Positions 42,581 to 50,690 of a stretch of DNA of 54,054 nt are shown here, in pieces (position 1 is the first letter of the stretch; the number at the start of each line of letters is the position of its first letter). The notes under the pieces are model-generated. The model made no database searches. It was given only the letters and a program-made list of their open reading frames with translations, and was not told where the DNA came from. The DNA is taken from contig CAJTYV010000022.1 of assembly GCA_910584195.1 (NCBI GenBank), forward strand, positions 1 to 54,054, given 5' to 3'. The DNA comes from an uncultured Ruminococcus sp. (GTDB lineage Bacteria > Bacillota > Clostridia > Oscillospirales > Ruminococcaceae). The position numbers and the translations under genes were made by a program.

Positions 42581-44215
42581 ATGGAAAGGTCAATTGAAAC
42601 AAAGTGTCTTCATTTAGAAGAAACAGAGGGTTGTACAGTAAATTACGGTGCGATCAGTTATCCGATTTATCAGACAGCAACATATGCACATGAGGGCATT
42701 GGAAAAAGTATGGGATATGATTATTCACGTCTGCAAAATCCGACAAGGGAACATCTTGAAAAGGTTGTAGCAAGTCTTGAAAACGGAACTGATGCTTTTG
42801 CATTTACGTCTGGAATGGCTGCAATTTCGCTGTTAATGGAAATTTTCAAGCCCGGAGATCATATCATTGCAGAATCCGATTTGTACGGCGGAAGTATTCG
42901 TCTTTTCAGAAATGTATCTGAAAAAAACGGCGTTAAATTCTCAAATATTGACTGTTGCAGAGAGAATATAGAGAGCTTCATAAATGAAAATACAAAGGCG
43001 ATTTATATAGAAACACCCACAAATCCCATGATGAATGTAACGGATATTTCTGCTGTATCGGAAACAGCAAAAAAGCATGGTCTGCTTTTGATAGTTGATA
43101 ATACTTTCATGTCGCCGTATTTTCAGAATCCCCTTGATTTGGGGGCGGATATTGCAGTACACAGCGGAACGAAATATCTTGGCGGTCACAATGATACGCT
43201 TGCAGGATTTTTAGTGACCAAAAGAGCCGATATAGCAGTGCAGACACCATATTTTGAAATTTTGGCAAACTGGCTGAAAAAACATCATAACTGGGACGTT
43301 CAGGAAAAATGGCTGATCAAAACTCCCGGAGTTGTATTTGCGCTTGCCATGGCAGTAAAAGCGTATACGGAAATTGGTGAAAGCGTTCTGATACAGACAC
43401 CTGTATATTATCCCTTTTATGAAGTCATTCGGGAAAACGGCAGAAAAATCGTTGAAAATGAATTGTATCTCGGAGACGATAATCGCTATCATATTGATTT
43501 TGAAGATTTTGAAAAGAAAATCAGTTCTGAAAAAGTCAGGCTGTTTATTCTTTGCAGTCCGCATAATCCGGTCGGGCGTGTGTGGACGGCGGAGGAGCTT
43601 GCTAAACTTGGAGATATTTGTGTCAAACATGGTGTAATTGTTGTGAGTGATGAAATTCATGCGGATTTTGTATTTCAGGGCAGACATCATGTGTTTGCAT
43701 CTCTGAAAAAAGAATTTGAGAATATCAGTGTTACCTGTACCTCTGCAAGCAAAACATTCAATCTGGCGGGACTTATGATGTCAAATATTTTTATTCCGAA
43801 CCGTGAATTAAAGCAGAAATTCCGCAGGGAACTTGATGCCGCAGGAACAAGTCAGCTTGGCATTATGGGTCTTGTTGCAACAGAGGCGGCATACAGTTAC
43901 GGCGAAGAATGGTATAGGTCAATGCTTGAATATGTGAGAGAAAATATCGGGTTTACAAAAGAGTATATTGCTGAAAATATTCCCGATGTTTCCGTGATTG
44001 ACATTGAAGGTACATATCTTGTATGGCTTGATTTCCGCAAAACGGGGCTGTCTGCGAAGGAGCTTGACAGGCTAATTATTAATAATGCAAAATTATGGCT
44101 TGACAGCGGAAAGATCTTCGGAAAATGCGGAGAGGGTTTCCAGCGTATCAATGCAGCCTGTCCGAGAAATATTCTGAAAGAGGCGCTTGACCGTATCAAA
44201 AGTATAATATATTAA
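42581..44215 (+). CDS. Chimeric PLP enzyme: cystathionine gamma-synthase N-terminus joined to MalY/PatB C-S lyase
   Basis: The open frame of 544 residues has two unrelated PLP-enzyme parts. Residues 1 to about 218 are the first half of a cystathionine gamma-synthase/lyase, with SRLQNPTREHLEK, SGMAAI, DLYGGS and the PLP Lys198 in SGTKYLGGHND. From about 222 the sequence is a MalY/PatB-type cystathionine beta-lyase (EILANWLKKHHNWDV, LCSPHNPVGRVWT, VVSDEIHADFV, PLP Lys391 in SASKTFNLAGL) without its first ~75 residues. The junction lies near 43230-43250. It looks like an in-frame deletion between two adjacent methionine/cysteine genes. Whether either half folds is unknown. GGAGGG precedes the ATG. 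Confidence 0.88.
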   Translation: MERSIETKCLHLEETEGCTVNYGAISYPIYQTATYAHEGIGKSMGYDYSRLQNPTREHLEKVVASLENGTDAFAFTSGMAAISLLMEIFKPGDHIIAESDLYGGSIRLFRNVSEKNGVKFSNIDCCRENIESFINENTKAIYIETPTNPMMNVTDISAVSETAKKHGLLLIVDNTFMSPYFQNPLDLGADIAVHSGTKYLGGHNDTLAGFLVTKRADIAVQTPYFEILANWLKKHHNWDVQEKWLIKTPGVVFALAMAVKAYTEIGESVLIQTPVYYPFYEVIRENGRKIVENELYLGDDNRYHIDFEDFEKKISSEKVRLFILCSPHNPVGRVWTAEELAKLGDICVKHGVIVVSDEIHADFVFQGRHHVFASLKKEFENISVTCTSASKTFNLAGLMMSNIFIPNRELKQKFRRELDAAGTSQLGIMGLVATEAAYSYGEEWYRSMLEYVRENIGFTKEYIAENIPDVSVIDIEGTYLVWLDFRKTGLSAKELDRLIINNAKLWLDSGKIFGKCGEGFQRINAACPRNILKEALDRIKSIIY

Positions 44216-44229
44216 AGGTGGTTATATAT

Positions 44230-44337
44230 ATGAAAAAGAAAGTTTTAAGTGTAAGTAAAATAACCGGAATCATCAATCTTTTGATTTCTGTTTTTGTTTT
44301 TGTGGCTATTAACACGTTTCTTCACCCATGCAGCTGA
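44230..44337 (+). pseudogene. DUF4418-like membrane protein, N-terminal remnant
   Basis: ATG with AAAGGTGG upstream encodes 35 residues: a basic start (MKKKVLSVSK) and one helix ending in NTFLHPCS, then a stop. The start resembles DUF4418 proteins, which are longer and precede ABC ATPase/permease genes. The rest is missing and an ABC ATPase fragment follows at once. Confidence 0.55.
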
Positions 44338-44346
44338 GAAAAATCC

Positions 44347-44819
44347 ATGCGTCGTCCCGATAGTGGAGAAATCCTTGTTGACGGCAAAAATATATTCACT
44401 GAGCTGAGTGAAAAAGAGTGCACGAAACTTCGCAGCACAAAAATAGGTTATATGATGCAGGGAAACGTTCTGATTCCTGAGCTTGATGTTTTGAACAATA
44501 TAAGAATGCCGGCAGAAATATAGATGAAACTGAATTTCAGAAATTTCTTGAAATTCTGCATATCACGCATATTCTGAAATCCTATCCGTCAGAGGTTTCC
44601 AGTGGGGAATACCGCAGAGTAATACTGGCAAGAACTTTACTGCTTCATACGGATATTTTGCTTGCGGATGAGCCTACATCAAATTTAGACGCCGGCAGTG
44701 CTGAAATTGTTCGTAATGTGCTAAAAGAGTATGCCAATGAGAATCATATTCTTATTGTCTCTACGCACGATTCTATTTTGGCGGTACAGGCAAGAAAAAA
44801 TCTTTGTATGGGTTATTGA
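44347..44819 (+). pseudogene. ABC transporter ATPase remnant (MacB/LolD type)
   Basis: It begins inside the domain at RRPDSGEILVDGKNIF, so Walker A is missing. It passes the Q-loop region (GYMMQGNVLIPELDVLNNI), meets TAG at 44521 after a frameshift, and continues as DETEFQKFLEIL to the Walker B region LLADEPTSNLD and the H-loop STHDS. The signature is eroded (SSGEYRR). Truncated and frameshifted, hence non-functional. Confidence 0.8.
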
Positions 44820-44874
44820 ATCAGTCTATGGTTTGCGATAGATTTTGTATATAACAAAATTTTTTCAAAAACCC

Positions 44875-44939
44875 TTGACAAAATGAAAAATTTGGTGTAT
44901 ACTAAGTACATACCCGATAAAACCTATACAAAAAATAGG
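44875..44939 (+). promoter_or_regulatory. cysK promoter with Rrf2-type operator
   Basis: TTGACA (44875-44880), 17 bases, TATACT (44898-44903). Just downstream a dyad CCTAT-7-ATAGG (44923-44939) is followed by ATAAATAAG. The same arrangement, with ATAAATAAG, occurs at the metY promoter, which supports a shared repressor, probably the Rrf2 protein encoded at 53044. Confidence 0.7.
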
Positions 44940-44973
44940 ATAAATAAGAAATTATTTTACGGAGGTAATTATC

Positions 44974-45912
44974 ATGAGCAATATTAAAGAAAGTGCACTG
45001 GAACTGATCGGCGGTACACCGATACTTAAACTTAACGGCTATGCAAGGAAAGCCGGAATAAACAATGCAACCATTCTCGCAAAGCTGGAGTATCTTAATC
45101 CGGCAGGTTCAGTGAAGGATAGAATTGCATTGGCAATGATTGAAGATGCCGAAGCCAAGGGGATTTTGAAACCCGGTGCAACGATCATCGAGCCGACTTC
45201 CGGCAACACTGGTATCGGACTTGCGGCTGTAGCAACATCTAAGGGATACAAGGCGATCCTCACACTTCCTGATACCATGAGCGTTGAAAGAAGAAATCTC
45301 CTTAAGGCATATGGCGCTGAACTTGTACTTACCGAGGGCGCTAAGGGAATGAAAGGCGCTATTGCAAAAGCAGAGGAGCTTAATCAGCAGATAGAGGGTT
45401 CTGTCATTCTTGGACAGTTTGTCAATCCTGCAAATCCGGCAGTTCATAAGGCAACAACAGGTCCGGAGATCTGGGAGCAGACAGACGGTAAGGTTGACAT
45501 CTTTGTTGCAGGTGTAGGAACAGGCGGTACGGTCACAGGTGTCGGCGAATATTTGAAGGAGCAGAATCCCAATGTGAAGATCGTTGCAGTTGAACCGACA
45601 GGCAGCCCTGTTCTTTCAGAGGGCAAAGCAGGTCCTCACAAGATTCAGGGCATTGGAGCAGGTTTCGTTCCGGAGACGCTCAATACCTCCGTTTACGATG
45701 AGGTTATTACAATTGAAAATGAAGATGCGTTTGCAGAGGGCAGACGTTTTGCGCAGAGCGAGGGAATCCTTGTAGGTATCTCCTCCGGTGCAGCGCTCAA
45801 GGCGGCAACTATCCTTGCACAGCGTCCTGAAAATGCAGGAAAGATTATTGTTGCACTTCTTCCTGATTCAGGCGACAGGTATTTGTCTACACCGATGTTC
45901 GGCAATAACTGA
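44974..45912 (+). CDS. cysK: Cysteine synthase A (O-acetylserine sulfhydrylase)
   Basis: The enzyme makes cysteine from O-acetylserine and sulfide. This is a full-length 312-residue protein: PLP Lys48 in NPAGSVKDRIA, substrate loop PTSGNTGIG, phosphate-binding GTGGTVTGVGEYLK, and GISSGAAL. GGAGG precedes the ATG. It starts the transcript that continues with the small DUF2292 gene; expression is likely repressed when cysteine or Fe-S status is sufficient. Confidence 0.97.
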   Translation: MSNIKESALELIGGTPILKLNGYARKAGINNATILAKLEYLNPAGSVKDRIALAMIEDAEAKGILKPGATIIEPTSGNTGIGLAAVATSKGYKAILTLPDTMSVERRNLLKAYGAELVLTEGAKGMKGAIAKAEELNQQIEGSVILGQFVNPANPAVHKATTGPEIWEQTDGKVDIFVAGVGTGGTVTGVGEYLKEQNPNVKIVAVEPTGSPVLSEGKAGPHKIQGIGAGFVPETLNTSVYDEVITIENEDAFAEGRRFAQSEGILVGISSGAALKAATILAQRPENAGKIIVALLPDSGDRYLSTPMFGNN

Positions 45913-45913
45913 T

Positions 45914-46048
45914 ATGGACAATAAGCAGGCTATCGAACTGATTTATCAGCTTGTTAAATCACTGAAATATGGAAATATAAATATTGTGATTCAGGACGGC
46001 AAAGTAGTTCAGATTGATAAAACGGAAAAGATAAGAGTAAAAGACTGA
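45914..46048 (+). CDS. YezD-family (DUF2292) small protein
   Basis: The 44-residue protein starts at ATG 45914, two bases after the cysK stop. LVKSLKYGNINIVIQDGKVV and QIDKTEKIR are the family core. Members are often found near sulfur assimilation genes; the molecular role is unknown. It ends about ten bases before a strong terminator. Confidence 0.8.
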   Translation: MDNKQAIELIYQLVKSLKYGNINIVIQDGKVVQIDKTEKIRVKD

Positions 46049-46057
46049 CCGGACAAC

Positions 46058-46116
46058 CGGAGGTTTGCCAAACAGATACAGCATAAAAGCTGTGACTGGC
46101 ATACCTCCGTTTTTTT
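46058..46116 (+). terminator. Terminator of the cysK transcript
   Basis: A long hairpin: CGGAGGT / ACCTCCG outer stem, GCCA / TGGC and ACAGC / GCTGT inner stems, then seven T. It ends exactly where the tRNA-like gene begins. Confidence 0.85.
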
Positions 46117-46189
46117 GATGCCGGCGCTGTTGGAACAGCATAGGTCTGCAAAACTGAAATTTGTGGTTCAAATCTACTCGGCATCGCCA
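46117..46189 (+). tRNA. Divergent tRNA-Cys(GCA)-like gene
   Basis: The 73 bases fold as a cloverleaf. The acceptor stem is perfect, GATGCCG / CGGCATC, and CCA is encoded (46187-46189). The D arm is GCTG / CAGC with a TTGGAA loop. The anticodon loop CTGCAAA has anticodon GCA (46148-46150). The T loop is TTCAAAT. Oddities: bases 8-9 are GC instead of TA, the anticodon stem has an A-G mismatch, the T stem has a T-T mismatch, and the discriminator base is G where tRNA-Cys normally has U, a major CysRS identity base. It lies within a cysteine locus, directly after a T-run terminator. It may be an unusual tRNA or a decayed or regulatory tRNA-like element. Confidence 0.6.
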
Positions 46190-46206
46190 GTATAAGAGAA
46201 AGAAGG

Positions 46207-46686
46207 ATGAACATGGATAATGAAAAGAAGTATTTAAGCTGTGCGGATTGCGGTGTTATGAATTGTGCATTGCGAAACGGAACTTACCCTGAATTTTGCC
46301 CTACGGTAGCTCTGACAGAAGAAGAAATTAACGAGATTACCAAGCTCTATACGAATAATCGTGTGAATAAGAAGGTCGCTGTTGCAGCAGCGGAGGTCGA
46401 GGGCGGTTTTTATGGAAAGTACGCCCGTGTGGAGGAGATAATCGAGTTTGCACATAAAATAGGTGCAAAAAAGATCGGTATTGCGACTTGTATCGGGTTA
46501 CTGGAGGAAAGCAGGATTTTTGCAAAAATTTTAAGACTGAACGGTTTTGAAGTATATGGTATCAGCTGTAAAGTAGCCTCTGTCAACAAAACGGATATCG
46601 GTATTGATGAAAAATACACCTGCGTTACAGGAAATGTCATGTGTAATCCGATTATGCAGGCTATGCCAATGTATATGCAGGACTGA
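46207..46686 (+). CDS. DUF1847 metal-binding protein, C-terminally truncated
   Basis: The 159 residues begin with the Cys cluster CADCGVMNCALRNGTYPEFC and contain KKIGIATCIGLLEESR and TGNVMCNPIMQA, as in DUF1847. The family is usually about 200 residues or longer; here the reading frame ends soon after CNPIMQA with MPMYMQD. From 46662, in another frame, the sequence is the end of an ssuC-type permease, so the tail was replaced by a deletion junction. Confidence 0.75.
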   Translation: MNMDNEKKYLSCADCGVMNCALRNGTYPEFCPTVALTEEEINEITKLYTNNRVNKKVAVAAAEVEGGFYGKYARVEEIIEFAHKIGAKKIGIATCIGLLEESRIFAKILRLNGFEVYGISCKVASVNKTDIGIDEKYTCVTGNVMCNPIMQAMPMYMQD

Positions 46687-46781
46687 TCATTATTGCAGTG
46701 ATGTTTTTTATCATCATTACCCTGTTGTTCAAGGTGCGTGAGAAACTCCTCGTATGGCAGAAAGGAGTGATAAAATGGTAG
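46662..46781 (+). pseudogene. C-terminal remnant of an SsuC/TauC-type ABC permease
   Basis: In one frame the bases encode GYANVYAGLIIIAVMFFIII and then TLLFKVREKLLVWQKGVIKW followed by TAG. This is the last membrane helix and tail typical of sulfonate/taurine permeases, overlapping the ATPase start at 46775 as in an ssu operon. The other ~220 residues are absent. Confidence 0.65.
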
Positions 46782-47351
46782 GTATCCGCTTTGAAAATGT
46801 AAAAAAAGAATTTCAGCTTGAAGATGGAACGATCGTCAATGCACTGAACGGAATAAATCTTGACATTCACTGTGGAGATTTTGTTTCGCTGATAGGTCCA
46901 TCGGGATGTGGGAAATCCACCATGCTTCGCCTGCTTGCAGGTTTTGACCGTCCCACGGACGGCAAGGTCTACCTTGATGATACAGAGATTCAAAAACCCT
47001 CCCACGACAGAGGACTTGTCTTTCAGGACCACAACCTGTTCCCATGGCTGACGATTTATGATAATATTGCATTTGGTTTAAAGGTGCGGCACATCTTCAA
47101 GAATAACAAAAAATGGTGGATGATTTTATTGAACTGGTTGGATTGAGGGGATTTGAAAAATCCTATCCACATCAGTTATCCGGTGGAATGTGTCAAAGAG
47201 CTTCTCTTGCCCGTGCATTGAAAAGATACTTAAGGTCGACCTTGCATATCCAAGAGACAGAAATAACTCGGAGTTTATCCGTGTCCGAAATGAAATACTA
47301 CAAATCCTGGATTTTGCAGGCAAGGAAAAAGACCCCGAATATATGATTTAA
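46775..47351 (+). pseudogene. ssuB: SsuB/TauB-type ABC ATPase, broken
   Basis: Residues from ATG 46775 give Walker A IGPSGCGKSTMLRLLAG and the Q-loop region VFQDHNLFPW. The frame then breaks at an A6 run (47108-47113) and continues in the frame of 47113 with LSGGMCQRASLARAL (signature). After a deletion that removes Walker B it continues in a third frame with VDLAYPRDRNNSEF and the C-terminal tail to TAA 47351. One extra A would repair the first break, but the deletion makes it non-functional. Confidence 0.82.
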
Positions 47352-47385
47352 GGCAGCATCGCACAAATTCTGTGTAGCATGCCTA
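47348..47385. repeat. Collapsed remnant of MITE-like element A
   Basis: TTA followed by AGGCAGCATCGCACAAA, then TGTGTAGCATGCCT, resembles the two ends of the element at 32329 (GGCAACACCGCACAAAG) with the middle missing. It lies between ssuB and ssuA. Confidence 0.5.
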
Positions 47386-48407
47386 AAGAAAGGAATAATG
47401 AAAATGATTATCAAAAAATGGCTGCTGTATTGGTATCAGGTTTGATGATAATTTCGGTGGTAGGTTACGGTACACAAAGCAGCAATGTACCGGATGATGA
47501 ATATGTGCTGAAAATCGGAGAACCGGTTGGCGGACTCTGCCATGCACCCTTGCAGATAGCAATGGAAAATGGATCCATTGATGAGGAAGGTATTAAGTGG
47601 GAGCGAGTTGATTTTGGCAGCGGAGATATTCAAGCGGCACTTGGTGCAGGATCCATTGATTGCGGTTTTGGACTTGTGGGAAAATTTGTACATCCCATTG
47701 AAAACGGACTTAATATGGTTATGACTGCAGGTATGCATACCGGATGTACAAAAATTCTTGTTGCCGGCGATTCGGGGATAGAATCAATTGAAGATCTGAA
47801 AGGAAAAACAATTGCCGTTTCATCTTTGGCTGGTTCAGAAGCGGTTACAGCCAAGAGAGCGCTGGCAGCTGCCGGCATTGATGTTTCCGCCGGAAGCTCC
47901 GAGGTAGAATTTGTGATCTACAATGTGGCAGACCAGCCGGCTGCGTTGATCAACAATGCGGTTGATGCTATTGCGACACCCGACCTCGTTGCCACTTCCG
48001 CCGAAAGTGAATAAGGTCTGACTGTTCTGCTTGATGCTGCTGTAACCGAACCGTATGCTTCTGAATACTGCTGTGTCAGCTTTGTTTCTCAGGAACTTGC
48101 AGAAAAACATCCGAAAATTGCAGCTGCATACACCAGAGCAGTTCTGAAAGCTTCCGCATGGGTGGAAGAACATCCCGAGGAAACAGCGGCTATCCAAATC
48201 AACGGAGAGTATGTCAGTGGTGATGTAGAAACTAATGCCGCCATTCTGGCAAGCTATCAGTACATTCCCAGTGTGCGGGGCGGATACGATGCGCTTGTGA
48301 ATGTTTGCAGCGATATGAAAGCAATCGGTCTGTTAAAAGACGGTACAGATGTGGATGCTATGACGTTTCCACACAGCACTACTCATTTGCAGTCAAGGCA
48401 TTTGTGA
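47379..48407 (+). pseudogene. ssuA: SsuA/TauA-type sulfonate-binding protein with premature stop
   Basis: Residues include the binding-protein start LKIGEPVGGLCHAPLQIAME, AALGAGSIDCGFGLVGKF and DLKGKTIAVSSLAGSEAVTAK. An in-frame TAA (48012-48014) interrupts the chain, and family sequence continues in the same frame (LLDAAVTEPYASEYCCVSF) to about 48380. The real start is probably the ATG at 47398 or 47404 behind GAAAGGA; an A6 run at 47413-47418 separates it from the frame, and one more A would join them. The expected lipobox Cys appears as Tyr (SVVGYG). The tail is lost at the junction with lysR. Confidence 0.78.
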
Positions 48408-48988
48408 ACACCGTTAAGGAATTTGACACCTTTGAATATGAGTTTGCAGTCTATGAAACGAAAACACCTGAAGTGATAAATGATGTTGCTTCCATGAAAA
48501 GTGAAATCGGTATGCTGTATCTCAGTGACTTTAACAGACAGGTTATCACTAAGATTCTGCAAACAAATCATCTGGAGTTTCATCATCTCATTGACTGCGG
48601 AGTCTATGTCTACCTATGGAAAGAACATCCCCTTGCAAGCAGTAAAAAAATAACTTTTGAGGAGCTTGAAAGCTATCCGTGCCTGACCTTTGAGCAGGGA
48701 GATAAAAGTTCGTTTTACTTTGCAGAGGAGATCTACAGCACATCTGATTATGCACGAGTGATAAAAGCATCAGATCGTTCCACTATGCTGAATCTGATGA
48801 AAGGTCTGAACGGCTACACGTTCTGCTCCGGAATTATCTGCGGCAGTCTTAATGGCGACGACTATGCCGCCGTACCGATTGATGATGACAGCATTATGGA
48901 AATTGGCTATATTACAAGGAAAAACGCACTTCTAAGTGAAGTCGGAAATGTATATATCAGAAAACTGAAAGAATATTTGAATGTCTGA
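48375..48988 (+). pseudogene. LysR-type regulator, effector-domain remnant
   Basis: From about 48375 one frame encodes a LysR effector domain: HYSFAVKAFVNTVKEFD, FAVYETKTPEVINDVASMKS, KITFEELESYPCLTFEQGD and SDRSTMLNLMKGLNGYTFCS. The N-terminal helix-turn-helix is missing; the sequence joins the 3' part of ssuA instead. It was probably the regulator of the sulfonate genes. A terminator follows the stop. Confidence 0.78.
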
Positions 48989-48992
48989 ATAT

Positions 48993-49022
48993 CGGGTGAG
49001 CAATATGCTCGCCCGTTTTTTC
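48993..49022 (+). terminator. Terminator after the lysR remnant
   Basis: CGGGTGAGCA ATA TGCTCGCCCG followed by six T. Confidence 0.85.
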
Positions 49023-49030
49023 AGCTTTTG

Positions 49031-49174
49031 ATGGGCTGTTATGTCAAGTACTACTCTGATTTTGGCGATTATACACGCACGATTACCGGTCTGCTTGTCA
49101 TTGGTATTGTCGTTATTACTGTGACATTTCTGTTTAACAGATTTCAGCAGTATTTTTTGCGTTGGAAAAGGTAA
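49031..49174 (+). pseudogene. C-terminal remnant of a membrane permease
   Basis: A 47-residue open frame encodes GDYTRTITGLLVIGIVVITV and then TFLFNRFQQYFLRWKR before TAA. This looks like the last helix and basic tail of an ABC-type permease. No ribosome binding site precedes its ATG, so it is probably a gene fragment. Confidence 0.5.
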
Positions 49175-49178
49175 TGCC

Positions 49179-49247
49179 TTATAGATTGAATCTATAACTT
49201 GTTATAGATAATGCATATTAGACAAATAGGCGATATAGGTGTATAAT
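49179..49247 (+). promoter_or_regulatory. Promoter with two interlocked palindromes
   Basis: TTATAGATT-G-AATCTATAA (49179-49197, perfect) overlaps CTATAAC-TT-GTTATAG (49192-49207). Downstream, TAGACA (49219-49224) and TATAAT (49242-49247) are 17 bases apart. The dyads sit upstream of the -35, the usual place for a LysR-type activator. Confidence 0.6.
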
Positions 49248-49294
49248 AATAGCAGAGCAGGAAACACTGTGAAAAAAATTGGAGGTAATGTAAC

Positions 49295-50638
49295 ATGAGT
49301 ACAAAAGACATTAACAATAAATTCTGGAATGAGGAACTTGAAACAATGCCCCGTGAGGAGCTTGAAAAGAAGCAGCTTGAGGATTTGAAAGAGATCGTGA
49401 AGTTTTCCTATGACAACGCTCCCTATTACAAGCGTTCATTTGATGAAGCAGGTGTAAAGCCGGAGGATATTCACACTCTCGCCGATATTCAGAAGTTCCC
49501 CTTAATCAACAAGACAACGCAGCGTGACACACAGGGCGTTGGCTCGTTCCTTGGTGAATTATGTGCCGTTCCCGAAGAAGATGTTGTGTTTATTTCAACA
49601 TCGTCAGGCTCGACGGGAGTGCCTACGATGAGTCCGTTTACCAAAAAGGATTTTGATGAATTTCAGGATACGGAAAGCCGCTGGTTCTGGCAGATCGGCA
49701 TGAGACCAAATGACCGCTATGTTCACGCGCTGAATTTTTCCCTGTATGTTGGCGGTCCTGATGTGATCGGCGCACAGAACCTTGGCGCATTGTGTATCTG
49801 GGGTAGTACCCTCCCTAGCGAAAGACTGCTGTTTATTCTGAAAACCTATCAGCCTACGATTATCTGGACAAGTCCGTCCTATGCATGGCAGCTGGGCGAA
49901 AAGGCGAAAATAGCAGGCATCGACCCCAAAAAAGATCTGTCTATCAAGAAAATTATCGTTGCAGGAGAGCTTGGCGGTTCTATTGACGCAACACGAAAGG
50001 CGATTGAAGACCTATGGGGCGCTGAGGTTTACGACTTTTACGGACTTTCTGATATTTTTGGCGCTTGTGCTGCACAATGCGAGTATCATGACGGTCTGCA
50101 CATTGCGGAAAATCATATTCTTGTGGAAACGGTTGACATTCATACAGGTGAAATTCTGCCGCCCGGTGAAGTAGGCGAACTGGTGTTCACAACACTTCGT
50201 AAACACGCAAGACCGCTCATTCGTTTCAAGACAGGCGACATAGGCTACATAGACAACACGCCCTGCAAATGCGGACGCACTCACGGCAGAATCCACATCA
50301 ACGGCAGAAAGGACGATATGTTTATAGTTTCGGCTGTCAATGTGTTCCCAAGCGATATTGAAGCGGTTATCAGAGAACTTGACAGCGTGACAGGAGAATA
50401 TCTTATTCGTGTATTTGAAAAGGATTTCACCTGCAAATATTCCGTTGAGATCGAGAAAAGTTCCGATAATCCTGCATCTGATGATTCTGTTGCAGAGACG
50501 GTTTCAGCGGCATTAAAGGCAAGAATCGGCGTAAAGCCTTATAAAGTAGTTGTACATCCCGACGGCGGTCTTGACACACGTTCGGAGCATAAATCCAAGC
50601 GTATCATTGATGAAAGAAAACTGGACTATACAATTTAA
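49295..50638 (+). CDS. Phenylacetate-CoA ligase family (PaaK-like) adenylate-forming enzyme
   Basis: The 447-residue protein has the AMP-binding signature STSSGSTGVPTMSPFT, YGLSDIFGACAAQCEYHDG and RPLIRFKTGDIG. A zinc-like CKCGRTHGR cluster and the C-terminal Lys in KSKRII complete the fold. It activates a carboxylic acid as acyl-AMP and probably the CoA thioester; the acid is unknown. GGAGG precedes the ATG. It is intact although its neighbours are broken. Confidence 0.87.
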   Translation: MSTKDINNKFWNEELETMPREELEKKQLEDLKEIVKFSYDNAPYYKRSFDEAGVKPEDIHTLADIQKFPLINKTTQRDTQGVGSFLGELCAVPEEDVVFISTSSGSTGVPTMSPFTKKDFDEFQDTESRWFWQIGMRPNDRYVHALNFSLYVGGPDVIGAQNLGALCIWGSTLPSERLLFILKTYQPTIIWTSPSYAWQLGEKAKIAGIDPKKDLSIKKIIVAGELGGSIDATRKAIEDLWGAEVYDFYGLSDIFGACAAQCEYHDGLHIAENHILVETVDIHTGEILPPGEVGELVFTTLRKHARPLIRFKTGDIGYIDNTPCKCGRTHGRIHINGRKDDMFIVSAVNVFPSDIEAVIRELDSVTGEYLIRVFEKDFTCKYSVEIEKSSDNPASDDSVAETVSAALKARIGVKPYKVVVHPDGGLDTRSEHKSKRIIDERKLDYTI

Positions 50639-50642
50639 TGTG

Positions 50643-50687
50643 AAAAGTAGCGTCTGCTTGATATTTTCAGGCGGACACTTTTGAGGT
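50643..50687 (+). terminator. Possible terminator or stem between paaK-like gene and gshA
   Basis: An imperfect long stem (AAAGT, then GTCTGC paired to GCGGAC, TGA / TCA, then ACTTTT). The T-run is short, and it overlaps the approach to the next ribosome binding site. Confidence 0.35.
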
Positions 50688-50690
50688 GAT

